A stretch of DNA of 5,826 nt. It comes from JBLFWJ01 sp047611425. GTDB lineage: Bacteria; Bacteroidota; Bacteroidia; UBA10329. The DNA is taken from positions 1 to 5,826 of the forward strand of contig JBLFWJ010000191.1 of NCBI GenBank assembly GCA_047611425.1, read 5' to 3'. Positions 1 to 5,826 of this stretch are shown piece after piece (positions within the stretch are counted from its first letter, which is position 1; every line of letters begins with the position of its first letter). Position numbers and translations under genes: made by a program. The notes below the pieces were generated by a model. The model did no database searches, was not told the origin of the DNA, and saw nothing but the letters and a program-made list of their open reading frames with translations.

Positions 1-688
1 GTGCATGGCGTTAATGAGTATGACCAAGAAAGCAATTTCTGCACATGAAATGCGCAGACAGCTGGGTATGAAACGTTACGAACCCGTTTGGGCTATGATG
101 CACAAAATAAGAGCAGCCATGGGCCAGTGAGATGCTACATATGGCTTGAAAGACATGATTGAGTTTGACGAAGCATATTTTCCAAAAGCCACTCCGAAAG
201 GAGTTAAACTTAAACGAGGAAAAGGAAGTCAGCGAAAAATGAATGTTGCTGTAATGGCCGAATCCACTCCACTTGAAGATATTGAAACGGGCAAGAGAAG
301 CTCACTGTGTAGGTTCTTCAAAATGAAGGTGCTGGAAAGTCAGAAGGCCGATTCTATCGATTAATGCGTGAAAGAAAACCTTGATAAAAAGACCATTGTA
401 CTTTCAGATAAAGCCAAGAACTACGTGAACATATCCGAACATGTAGAAGGACATGTGACCGTATTATCAGACAAGAACTCCACCAATGCTACCCTAAGAT
501 GGGTTCATATCGCAATAAGCAATGCAAAGAGAACCCTATTGGGCATCTACCACCAAACAAAAGGAGCAAACCTACAATGTTACCTTGATGAATTCTGCTA
601 CAAACGAAACCGAAGATACTTTGGCCACCGTATTTTTGACAGGCTCACACTGGCCATCGCATCAAGTAAGTACACAGAAACGGACTAG
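1..688 (+). pseudogene. IS1595-family transposase, 5'-partial, broken by two in-frame stops
   Basis: This is the middle and C-terminal part of a DDE-type transposase of the IS1595 (ISXO2-like) family. All recognisable sequence lies in one frame, with codons starting at 2, 5 and so on. The frame is interrupted by TGA at 128-130 and TAA at 362-364 and ends at TAG 686-688. Landmarks are the pre-catalytic helical segment (STKK/ISA/RRQLG-like, about 17-75, followed by RYEPVWAMMHKIR), the first catalytic Asp in IEFDEAYF (codon 167-169), the block VAVMAESTPLED, the second Asp in IVLSDK (407-409), and HIAISNAKR, whose Asn (521-523) probably fills the third catalytic position. The C-terminal YLDEFCYKRNRRYFG block follows. 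Translated through the stops it gives about 229 codons, against roughly 300-320 for intact relatives; the N-terminal zinc ribbon would lie left of the window. The TGA sits where relatives usually have Arg, so CGA to TGA is a likely mutation. No frameshift is needed. It is almost certainly inactive. Confidence 0.9.
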
Positions 689-699
689 CATAATGCGTT
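1..699 (+). mobile_element. Partial, decayed IS1595-family insertion sequence
   Basis: This is the portion of an insertion sequence that carries the broken transposase. The left end is outside the window. The right end is not defined: only 11 bases (689-699) separate the transposase stop from the stop codon of the opposing protease gene, and I could not identify a terminal inverted repeat or a target-site duplication there. The right terminus has therefore either been lost or overlaps the end of the neighbouring gene. The end at 699 is a limit set by the neighbour, not an observed boundary. Confidence 0.55.
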
Positions 700-3447
700 T
701 TATTCTTTCACAATTCTAAGATAATCAAACCTACCATCCTGGAACGTCATTTTCAGAAGGTAAACTCCTGCAGTTTCGGGAAGCTGATATTTAACCAATC
801 CAGAGGTTAGCACCGTTTGAGTTTTGATCAGCTTTCCAGTTAGATCCACGGTTGAAATTGTTATTTGGTCTTGAAGAGTTCCGAAATCTATCTGAATTTC
901 ACCAGCACTAGGATTTGGGAATACACGAAAACCTTCTGCGACTACCTCAGACAAACTGCTGATTGTGTATTGAACGCTGGATTCGCAACCATCGAAGTCG
1001 ATTACGGTGACAGTTTGAGTGCTTCCTGTTGTGTCAATCGAGATTTCATATGGGGCCACACCTCCATTTATACTGACTTCATCATTAATAAGTTGAACGC
1101 TCACCGTATCCAATAGACAACACAAATCGAGATTGCCATAGTTGGTAGGTTGGCCATTGGGGTAGTATAGTTCGATGATGCTTTGAAGGATATCAGTCCG
1201 TTGCTGAGCTTCTGCCACATCGTATGTCAACGATTTTAAATAATGCCATCCTACCCCAAAATCCGGGTCTTCATTAGGGCCATCGGTGTACAGATTCGGA
1301 TATACGAATAGTGCGTAATCAACGAAGGCCGCGTTGTCTGCAGGAATCAGATCGAAGTAGTCTAGAAGCCTATTGTAAATGGTGAGAGAAGGTTCAACTC
1401 CTATTTGTGCCAAGGTGTCTTGCAGCGCAATGGAGTCCTGTGGAAGAATGCCGAATACATGAAATAATGGACGCAGATCCGCTTGAGCTGCAACGGACAT
1501 TCTAACCGTTCTTAGGTCAATATCTTGGTTGTTGATGCCGTAGTCCATCCCGTTCTCCGTGTCGATGAATTCTTGCTTCCAGAAGTTTCTTAGCGGACAC
1601 CAGCTGAACATGTTAACGATTTCGAAGTAGTGGCCGTAACCTCTGTGTTGGTAACGAACCTCGTTTGTAGTTGAGTTTGTTATATCTCGCTCTGTTCCAA
1701 AACTATTGGACACCATTCTGTGTGTGGCCGTTTCGTCAATTTCAAAAGAGTAGGGCGGAAAGCTGTTTTTAACAGCAATATCTAGGTCTTGATTGAGGCC
1801 ATGGTTCATAGCCATTATGTAGGGCACATTGACCAATGCTTCGCCTTCACCGGGAAACTTTGTCATCGCCATTGCATGCCCGTATTCATGAAAATTGGTT
1901 TCATCATTCCAGTCTGGTTCGGAACCAACACCTCCAGGCCCGTCAATAAAGTAAGCAGGTCCTGGAACATCTGTAAAACGCAATGGCGTGTTCGACATCG
2001 GGTAACCGATTGAATACACGTTATGTCTAATCGTGATATCTGCTATCATATACATGTTATGCTTGTCTGAAACAATCTGACGCGCCATAATTGAATTGAC
2101 ACCTTGTGCAGCCTTATCCCAGTCAAGTAGGGTTTGCATCAAATCATATTCACCCGGCACAATGGAATGCGATGGGATCGTGTACATCACATTGTCCGTC
2201 TCGAAAACCGCCCATGGTCCCGGCTTGTTCAATTCTGCATTAAAGTCTGGAGACTCATAGAAGGACTTCAACGAAAAGAAAGGACATTCAATACCATTGG
2301 TCACGCTGACTTCTACAATCCCTTCTGCAGCCCCGTAAGGAACAAGAATTGAAATGGCACCTCCGAAAGGATTGAATACCTCAATAGTTGTAGATTCAAT
2401 CAAGAACTTCTTTGAGATTCTGTCTAATCGATAAAAATTGGGTCTGATATATAGATCCCAATCGTGAGATCCCACTCTAACATAATAGTCTTGGCCAACC
2501 AGACTGGCAGGAACGGTTACGCTGCTAACACTGCCAGGGGCTAAGTACAACCCGGTAGGGCGCAGTGCATGGTCAGTTTGATCGCTATTAATTTCGAAGT
2601 ATGGGTTAGCTCCATCTGGGTCTGCAAAATTTGCCCGAATCATGTTGGAGTGACTCACTGAGGAATCTGCTGGGGGATTCACGAATCCTGGAAAGCTAGA
2701 GCAAGAGTTGAAAATATCGCCATTAATGTGCTGCGGGTATTCAGAGTATACCTCAGGAGTGAATACAAAATCGAAGATGCCTTGCTGAAGCGCAACCATT
2801 GCCTGTTCTCTCTCCATGCCGGGAGCCCCAGCTTCTTTGGTAAAGCCATTTTGCGTGGCAGGCGTGGTGAATAGTGCCCCGACTAGATTGTCATAATCTT
2901 CCATCACACTTTTACCTAGTAATATCATCGCCTCATTTTCCGCCAGACATTCTGGGAATTGTTCAAAGATGGTCCTGATGAATAGAAGATCACCTGTCGT
3001 TAACGTGGCTGTACTGTTTATGTGTCCTTGTAAGTCGTTAAGAGCGGTAAGAACCATTCCACATTGATCAGGACAATGAGCAGTTGCAATCGCATAATCT
3101 TCGATGTCATTGGAACCGCTTGAAACTAGAACCTCGTTCACGTATAGCTCATAGCCTTCAGGTGCAAATATTCCATCTCCGAAAGTGTCATAGATCTCAA
3201 AGAAGAAACATCCATCATCAGCCAAGCAAATACTATCTGAGTAGCTTGTGAAGTTGTCATATACTCCGCCTTGGCCGCCTTCCAAGATGACGGTACCAAC
3301 GAGATCGGTTATTGTCCATGAAGTTTCGTAGCCCCAATTATCTGTGGCAATTTCTACTCTCACTTCAACTTCATTAACGCCACATTGGGCGAAGCTAAAG
3401 CCAACAAATAGGGTCAGCAATAAGCTAATGGGTAAGACTTTCCTCAT
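700..3447 (-). CDS. Secreted M60/enhancin-like zinc metallopeptidase with T9SS C-terminal sorting domain
   Basis: A 915-residue protein starting at ATG 3445-3447, directly followed by a classical signal peptide (charged MRK, hydrophobic LLLTLFVGFSFA, likely cleavage after A20). Residues 22-129 form a Cys-containing beta-rich domain (C22, C74, C80, C125, C129; EIYDTFGDGI motif) of a kind common in secreted Bacteroidetes proteins. Residues 130-290 are uncharacterised. Residues 297-390 match the beta domain that precedes M60 catalytic domains (TGLYLAPGSV, FNPFGGAISILVP). The catalytic domain follows: HEYGH at 520-524 (zinc ligands H520 and H524, catalytic E521), then eleven residues to the probable third ligand E536 in EALVNV, then FSW/NFWKQEF and a helical tail (LRPLFHVFGILPQ). 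Residues 838-915 are a T9SS type A sorting domain (VFPNPSAG to YLRIVKE). M60 enzymes cleave glycoproteins, often next to O-glycans; this substrate is unknown. The protein is probably exported to the surface or medium. All key residues are present. Confidence 0.9.
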   Translation of the reverse strand: MRKVLPISLLLTLFVGFSFAQCGVNEVEVRVEIATDNWGYETSWTITDLVGTVILEGGQGGVYDNFTSYSDSICLADDGCFFFEIYDTFGDGIFAPEGYELYVNEVLVSSGSNDIEDYAIATAHCPDQCGMVLTALNDLQGHINSTATLTTGDLLFIRTIFEQFPECLAENEAMILLGKSVMEDYDNLVGALFTTPATQNGFTKEAGAPGMEREQAMVALQQGIFDFVFTPEVYSEYPQHINGDIFNSCSSFPGFVNPPADSSVSHSNMIRANFADPDGANPYFEINSDQTDHALRPTGLYLAPGSVSSVTVPASLVGQDYYVRVGSHDWDLYIRPNFYRLDRISKKFLIESTTIEVFNPFGGAISILVPYGAAEGIVEVSVTNGIECPFFSLKSFYESPDFNAELNKPGPWAVFETDNVMYTIPSHSIVPGEYDLMQTLLDWDKAAQGVNSIMARQIVSDKHNMYMIADITIRHNVYSIGYPMSNTPLRFTDVPGPAYFIDGPGGVGSEPDWNDETNFHEYGHAMAMTKFPGEGEALVNVPYIMAMNHGLNQDLDIAVKNSFPPYSFEIDETATHRMVSNSFGTERDITNSTTNEVRYQHRGYGHYFEIVNMFSWCPLRNFWKQEFIDTENGMDYGINNQDIDLRTVRMSVAAQADLRPLFHVFGILPQDSIALQDTLAQIGVEPSLTIYNRLLDYFDLIPADNAAFVDYALFVYPNLYTDGPNEDPDFGVGWHYLKSLTYDVAEAQQRTDILQSIIELYYPNGQPTNYGNLDLCCLLDTVSVQLINDEVSINGGVAPYEISIDTTGSTQTVTVIDFDGCESSVQYTISSLSEVVAEGFRVFPNPSAGEIQIDFGTLQDQITISTVDLTGKLIKTQTVLTSGLVKYQLPETAGVYLLKMTFQDGRFDYLRIVKE

Positions 3448-3561
3448 TTGATTTTGATGAATACGGTTATAATTGAAAATGCTTGTCCGTAAACATACCC
3501 AAAGCGTAAATAGATTAGGTTGTTAGATCAGATTTTAGCGGTGAACAAAAACCTATTTACG
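3448..3561. other. A+T-rich intergenic stretch upstream of the M60 gene
   Basis: Non-coding sequence that should include the promoter of the minus-strand M60 protease gene. I found no exact TAnnTTTG box on the minus strand. The nearest is TACGCTTTG (revcomp of about 3500-3508), which has one extra spacer base. No Shine-Dalgarno sequence precedes the M60 ATG, as is usual in Bacteroidetes. The stretch also carries the left arm of a 9-bp inverted repeat (see the repeat entry) and presumably the former 5' end of the adjacent IS1595 fragment. Confidence 0.4.
3505..3561. repeat. Inverted repeat, 9-bp perfect arms, 39-bp spacer
   Basis: CGTAAATAG at 3505-3513 is the exact reverse complement of CTATTTACG at 3553-3561. 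The right arm ends immediately before the ATG of the IS1595 N-terminal fragment. The arms do not extend further. It could be part of the old insertion-sequence leader or a chance match; a repeat this long with this spacing is only mildly unexpected in a gap of this size. Confidence 0.4.
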
Positions 3562-3711
3562 ATGAATCTGATTGAATTTAGGGAACATTACCCTGATGAG
3601 CAAAGTTGCAAACAAGCGTTCAGGGCTTATCGAGAACAGGGTGGTGTTTACACTATAATCATCCGATCAGAAAATGGTCAGTTAAAGACTGAGCGATTTG
3701 TAAAGCAATAA
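3562..3711 (+). pseudogene. IS1595-family transposase N-terminal fragment, frameshifted in the zinc ribbon
   Basis: The frame from ATG 3562 encodes 49 residues and stops at TAA 3709-3711. Its first 29 residues (MNLIEFREHYPDEQSCKQAF and the following RAYREQGG) match the N-terminus typical of Bacteroidetes IS1595 transposases, which continues into a CxxC zinc ribbon. Here the frame changes at about 3640-3647. In the alternative frame (codons from 3645) one reads CLHYNHPIRKW, whose first Cys, His and Trp keep the spacing of the family pattern CxxCxH....W, with the second Cys replaced by Tyr. A TGA follows at 3690-3692, then a CKA (3699-3707) that may be the second Cys pair. Similarity fades at about 3710, just before the end of the acyltransferase gene. 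The in-frame extension to TTG 3520 is not conserved and I reject it. An alternative is a small unrelated gene, but the N-terminal match argues against that. Confidence 0.72.
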
Positions 3712-3715
3712 ACGA

Positions 3716-4408
3716 CTATATAGACCATGGAACGTTTCGTTCCATCCTTGCTTCTAGATCACTAGCCATCGCTTTCCTAAACTTGGTGTTGGGCACAGCT
3801 TTCATTTGTGCCACGTAGTCCCGAATATTGAGCCTTTCGGTTTGCAAACGAATACGTTTAAACAGCTTTGGCAGTCCCTGTCCGGGTACTTGAATGTGAT
3901 GCAGTCCACCGCTGTAGGCAATCACCATTTCACCGTCAGGTAGCATTTCAAGAATGTCGGCTATTCCACCACGAATGGTCATTGGATTGCCGTTTTTATC
4001 CAAGCCATTGGCACGTCTCATTCGTCCTTCGGGTGCAACGATAACCACAGAATCAGGTTTAATCGCATTCAAGAAATTAGCCCAGGTTTCATCCCGTTCA
4101 CGTGAGATTGGAACCATCTTCGGCATCATAAACTTGAGGAACCATCCTGCCACTGGCCTATCCAGCGTAACATCAGCACCCGGGGCAATGATGTTTCCAG
4201 CTATTTGCCAAAGCACGCGCCAAGGCACGGCACCAAGCAACAAGGGTTCGAACAGGCTGGTGTGATTAAGCAATGTGATCACCTTCAGGTCTTTCCAAGG
4301 ATCATCCTCCTCGGTATGCAACCATGTGTTCTCAACTTTATAGAAGCAGCGCGCAAATAGCTTAATTGAGGCCAATACCAAGAAGTTGGTGATCTTATAC
4401 AGACGCAT
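3716..4408 (-). CDS. PlsC-like 1-acylglycerol-3-phosphate acyltransferase family protein
   Basis: A 230-residue protein of the PlsC/LPLAT superfamily, which transfers acyl groups to lysophospholipids or related acceptors at the inner membrane. The conserved blocks are in order: an N-terminal hydrophobic segment (ITNFLVLASIKLFA, about 6-19), motif I NHTSLFE (48-54; catalytic H49, with Glu54 in place of the usual Asp of HX4D), motif II KMVPISR (97-103), and motif III APEGRMRR (from about 125; E127, G128, in place of the usual EGTRS). Motif IV (a proline-rich PVxP type) is not evident; the matching strand reads MVIAYSGGLHH. The exact substrate cannot be assigned. I chose ATG 4406-4408 (MRLYKITNF), which fits the family and leaves a leader containing a dyad below a promoter-like box. 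TTG 4448-4450 would add 14 residues, with an in-frame stop just above. No Shine-Dalgarno is visible at either start. The gene is divergent from the betB-like gene. Confidence 0.82.
   Translation of the reverse strand: MRLYKITNFLVLASIKLFARCFYKVENTWLHTEEDDPWKDLKVITLLNHTSLFEPLLLGAVPWRVLWQIAGNIIAPGADVTLDRPVAGWFLKFMMPKMVPISRERDETWANFLNAIKPDSVVIVAPEGRMRRANGLDKNGNPMTIRGGIADILEMLPDGEMVIAYSGGLHHIQVPGQGLPKLFKRIRLQTERLNIRDYVAQMKAVPNTKFRKAMASDLEARMERNVPWSI
3727..3745. repeat. Perfect 8-bp stem with 3-base loop at the acyltransferase 3' end
   Basis: ATGGAACG (3727-3734), a TTT loop, then CGTTCCAT (3738-3745). It lies within the last codons of the acyltransferase gene (Met-Glu-Arg-Asn-Val-Pro-Trp). There is no T-run after it on either strand, so it is not a standard intrinsic terminator, but the minus-strand transcript could fold here just before the stop codon. 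Confidence 0.5.
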
Positions 4409-4434
4409 CCGCGAATATAGACTGCCAAATGTTC

Positions 4435-4462
4435 TGAACGAATTGAGCAAAGGATTCGTTCA
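4435..4462. promoter_or_regulatory. Operator-like dyad (9-bp arms, 10-bp spacer) in the divergent promoter region
   Basis: TGAACGAAT (4435-4443) and ATTCGTTCA (4454-4462) are perfect reverse complements. For the acyltransferase gene the dyad begins at its putative -7 box and covers the expected transcription start and early leader. It lies about 45-70 bases above the betB-like promoter box. Its placement suits a dimeric repressor operator or a leader stem-loop. The regulator is not identified. The TGAACG half-site loosely recalls TetR-type sites, but that is only a resemblance. Confidence 0.4.
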
Positions 4463-4468
4463 AACCTA
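4461..4468 (-). promoter_or_regulatory. Putative Bacteroidetes -7 box for the acyltransferase gene
   Basis: The minus strand reads TAGGTTTG, an exact match to the Bacteroidetes TAnnTTTG consensus. A matching -33 TTG at the usual 19-21-base spacing is not evident. Transcription from here would begin at about 4454, which would leave a TTG start at 4450 almost leaderless and favours the ATG at 4408. Confidence 0.35.
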
Positions 4469-4504
4469 TACGGAACAGACAGAAGTTTGCCTCCACTCAA
4501 TACC

Positions 4505-4512
4505 TAGTTTTG
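4505..4512 (+). promoter_or_regulatory. Putative Bacteroidetes -7 box for the betB-like gene
   Basis: TAGTTTTG matches TAnnTTTG exactly and lies 20 bases above the ATG. A TTTG at 4486-4489 could act as the -33 element, but its spacer is shorter (15 bases) than the usual 19-21. The box implies a short leader. Confidence 0.35.
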
Positions 4513-4532
4513 CCGGCTTTAGTGAGAATACT

Positions 4533-5826
4533 ATGGAGGCAACAAAATCATACATAAACGGTGCAGTTCACGGCAGTGTCCTTACCCCTACTTTTTCCAA
4601 TATCAATCCAGCAACAGGAGTTGAAATTGGTCAGGTTCAATTTGCAAGTTCCGAAGATGTGGATCGAGCAGTTGAATCAGCGAAAGCGGGTTTCAGAATC
4701 TGGTCTCAAACTTCACCTGAAGAGCGAGCAAGGGTGTTGTTTCGTGCAGCCGAAATATTGCGAGAACGAAACGATGAGATTGCTAAAATTGAGGTGGAAG
4801 ACACGGGAAAACCAATCGCAGAAGCAATAGAAGTTGATGTGGTTTCTGGAATAGAAGCCATTGAATACTTTGCCGGATTAGCGACCAAGATTGAAGGCCG
4901 CAGAGTTGATTTTGGAAACTCATATGGCTTTACTCGAAAAGAACCGCTTGGTGTTTGCGTTGGAATTGGAGCCTGGAATTACCCCATTCAAATTGCATGT
5001 TGGAAGTCTGCCCCTGCCCTAGCCTGTGGAAATAGCATGATTTTCAAACCATCAGAAATGACGCCTAGAACCGCAGTTATTCTAGCGGAGGTTTATTCTG
5101 AAGCAGGTCTTCCTGATGGTGTTTTCAATGTGCTGCAAGGAGGTGCTGAAGTTGGCCAAGCCTTAACCACTCATAAAGACGTGGCAAAAATCTCCCTAAC
5201 GGGCGAAGTTGGAACAGGCAAGAAGGTGATGGCCGCAGCGGCACAGTCCTTGAAAAAAGTCACACTTGAATTGGGAGGGAAATCGCCAATAATTGTATTT
5301 GAAGATGCCGATATAGAACAGGCTGTAGCAGGCGCTATGCTTGGCAACTTCTACACACAAGGCGAGATTTGCTCCAACGGAACACGGGTATTTGTTGCGG
5401 CATCTATCAAGGATAAGTTCCTTGAAATGCTGATTGAGAAAACACAGCGGATGAAGGTCGGTAATCCGATGGACCCTACTACTGACGTAGGTGCATTGAT
5501 CAGTAAAAACCACCTGAATAAGGTTTTAGAATACATGGAAATTGGCAAGCAAGAGGCAAGGCTTCTTTGTGGAGGAAACCAAGTTCAATTTGCAGATTCA
5601 AGTGCATGTAATAACGGGTACTTCGTAGAGCCAACGATTTTCGATTGTGCGAGTGACGCCCTAAGAATTGTGCAGGAGGAAATATTCGGGCCAGTTATGT
5701 CCATCCTAACTTTTGAAGATGAACGTGAAGTAATTGAACGGGCAAATGACACCGAGTTCGGGTTGGCAGCAGGTGTATTTACGGCAAACCTGGAAAAGGG
5801 TCAACGTGTTGTGAATCAACTGCAAG
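4533..5826 (+). CDS. betB: Betaine-aldehyde dehydrogenase (BetB-like), 3'-partial
   Basis: An open frame from ATG 4533-4535 to the right edge gives 431 codons. BetB proteins are about 490 residues, so some 55-60 C-terminal residues are missing. It is an NAD(P)-dependent aldehyde dehydrogenase of the ALDH superfamily, predicted to oxidise betaine aldehyde to the osmoprotectant glycine betaine in the cytoplasm. Landmarks are AWNYPIQIACWKSAPALACG at about 147-166 (N149 of the oxyanion hole; the CWKSAPALACGN stretch is characteristic of BetB), FKPSE at 171-175 (K172 and E175 at the cofactor), TGEVGTG at 223-229, the general base E246 in LELGGKSP, the catalytic nucleophile C280 in GEICSNGTRVF (relatives often have GQVCTNGTRVF), and EEIFGPV with E383. 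All catalytic residues are intact. A bare ALDH of another specificity is possible but less likely given the BetB blocks. A betA or transporter gene may follow beyond the window. No Shine-Dalgarno is evident. Confidence 0.87.
   Translation, partial: MEATKSYINGAVHGSVLTPTFSNINPATGVEIGQVQFASSEDVDRAVESAKAGFRIWSQTSPEERARVLFRAAEILRERNDEIAKIEVEDTGKPIAEAIEVDVVSGIEAIEYFAGLATKIEGRRVDFGNSYGFTRKEPLGVCVGIGAWNYPIQIACWKSAPALACGNSMIFKPSEMTPRTAVILAEVYSEAGLPDGVFNVLQGGAEVGQALTTHKDVAKISLTGEVGTGKKVMAAAAQSLKKVTLELGGKSPIIVFEDADIEQAVAGAMLGNFYTQGEICSNGTRVFVAASIKDKFLEMLIEKTQRMKVGNPMDPTTDVGALISKNHLNKVLEYMEIGKQEARLLCGGNQVQFADSSACNNGYFVEPTIFDCASDALRIVQEEIFGPVMSILTFEDEREVIERANDTEFGLAAGVFTANLEKGQRVVNQLQ

Noticed and set aside
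128..364. A possible recoded genetic code, with the transposase stops read as sense
   Set aside because: Two different stop codons (TGA and TAA) would both need recoding. The three other genes have no internal stops, and TAA and TAG are used as normal terminators. A pseudogene is simpler.
640..700. A possible intrinsic terminator for the M60 gene
   Set aside because: I found only a weak GGCCA/TGGCC pairing with a long loop and no following T-run.
522..719. A 65-codon plus-strand frame overlapping the transposase C-terminus
   Set aside because: It is in a different frame from the recognisable transposase C-terminus and overlaps the end of the protease gene. It is a shadow frame.
865..2352. 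Three plus-strand open frames inside the M60 gene (865-1116, 1789-2013, 2134-2352)
   Set aside because: They are antisense to a long gene with clear domains, show no recognisable family features, and fit chance frames opposite coding sequence.
3500..3508. TACGCTTTG on the minus strand as a promoter box for the M60 gene
   Set aside because: It has one extra base between TA and TTTG compared with TAnnTTTG, and no -33 element at suitable spacing.
3954..4265. A 103-codon plus-strand frame opposite the acyltransferase
   Set aside because: It is antisense to the conserved motifs of the acyltransferase and has no family resemblance.
4285..4500. A minus-strand frame from TTG 4500 overlapping the acyltransferase N-terminus
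   Set aside because: It is out of frame with the acyltransferase motifs, crosses the promoter-like region and has no recognisable content.
4561..5548. Several short frames on both strands within the betB-like gene
   Set aside because: All overlap the continuous BetB-like frame, which carries every ALDH catalytic motif.

Overview
The window looks like chromosomal DNA from a free-living, probably marine or aquatic member of the Bacteroidota, most likely Flavobacteriales or a relative. The reasons are a secreted protein with a type IX secretion (T9SS) C-terminal sorting domain, transposase remnants closest to the Bacteroidetes branch of the IS1595 family, TAnnTTTG-type promoter boxes, few Shine-Dalgarno sequences and moderate-to-low G+C. 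The family calls come from motif recognition; no database search was run.

Layout. Positions 1-688 (+) hold the middle and C-terminal part of an IS1595-family transposase that is broken by two in-frame stop codons and runs off the left edge. Converging on it, with only 11 bases between the two stop codons, is a large gene on the minus strand (700-3447). It encodes a secreted M60/enhancin-like zinc metalloprotease with a signal peptide, an HEYGH active site and a T9SS sorting domain. The 268-base gap 3448-3715 contains a second IS1595 scrap (3562 to about 3710, +): the transposase N-terminus, frameshifted inside its zinc ribbon. The M60 gene is therefore bracketed by two same-family, same-orientation relics. 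Next, on the minus strand, is a PlsC-like acyltransferase (3716-4408, possibly to 4450). Divergent from it is a betaine-aldehyde dehydrogenase gene, betB-like (4533 to beyond the right edge, +). The roughly 120-base divergent region carries Bacteroidetes-type -7 boxes on both strands and a 9-bp-arm dyad.

How the genes relate. No multi-gene pathway is complete here. The M60 protein probably degrades glycoproteins outside the cell or at its surface. The acyltransferase acts in membrane lipid synthesis or remodelling. The dehydrogenase makes glycine betaine, an osmoprotectant, and its usual partner (choline dehydrogenase, BetA) may lie beyond the right edge. I see no convincing undescribed system. 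The items most worth a second look are the paired IS1595 relics around the M60 gene and the dyad between the acyltransferase and betB.
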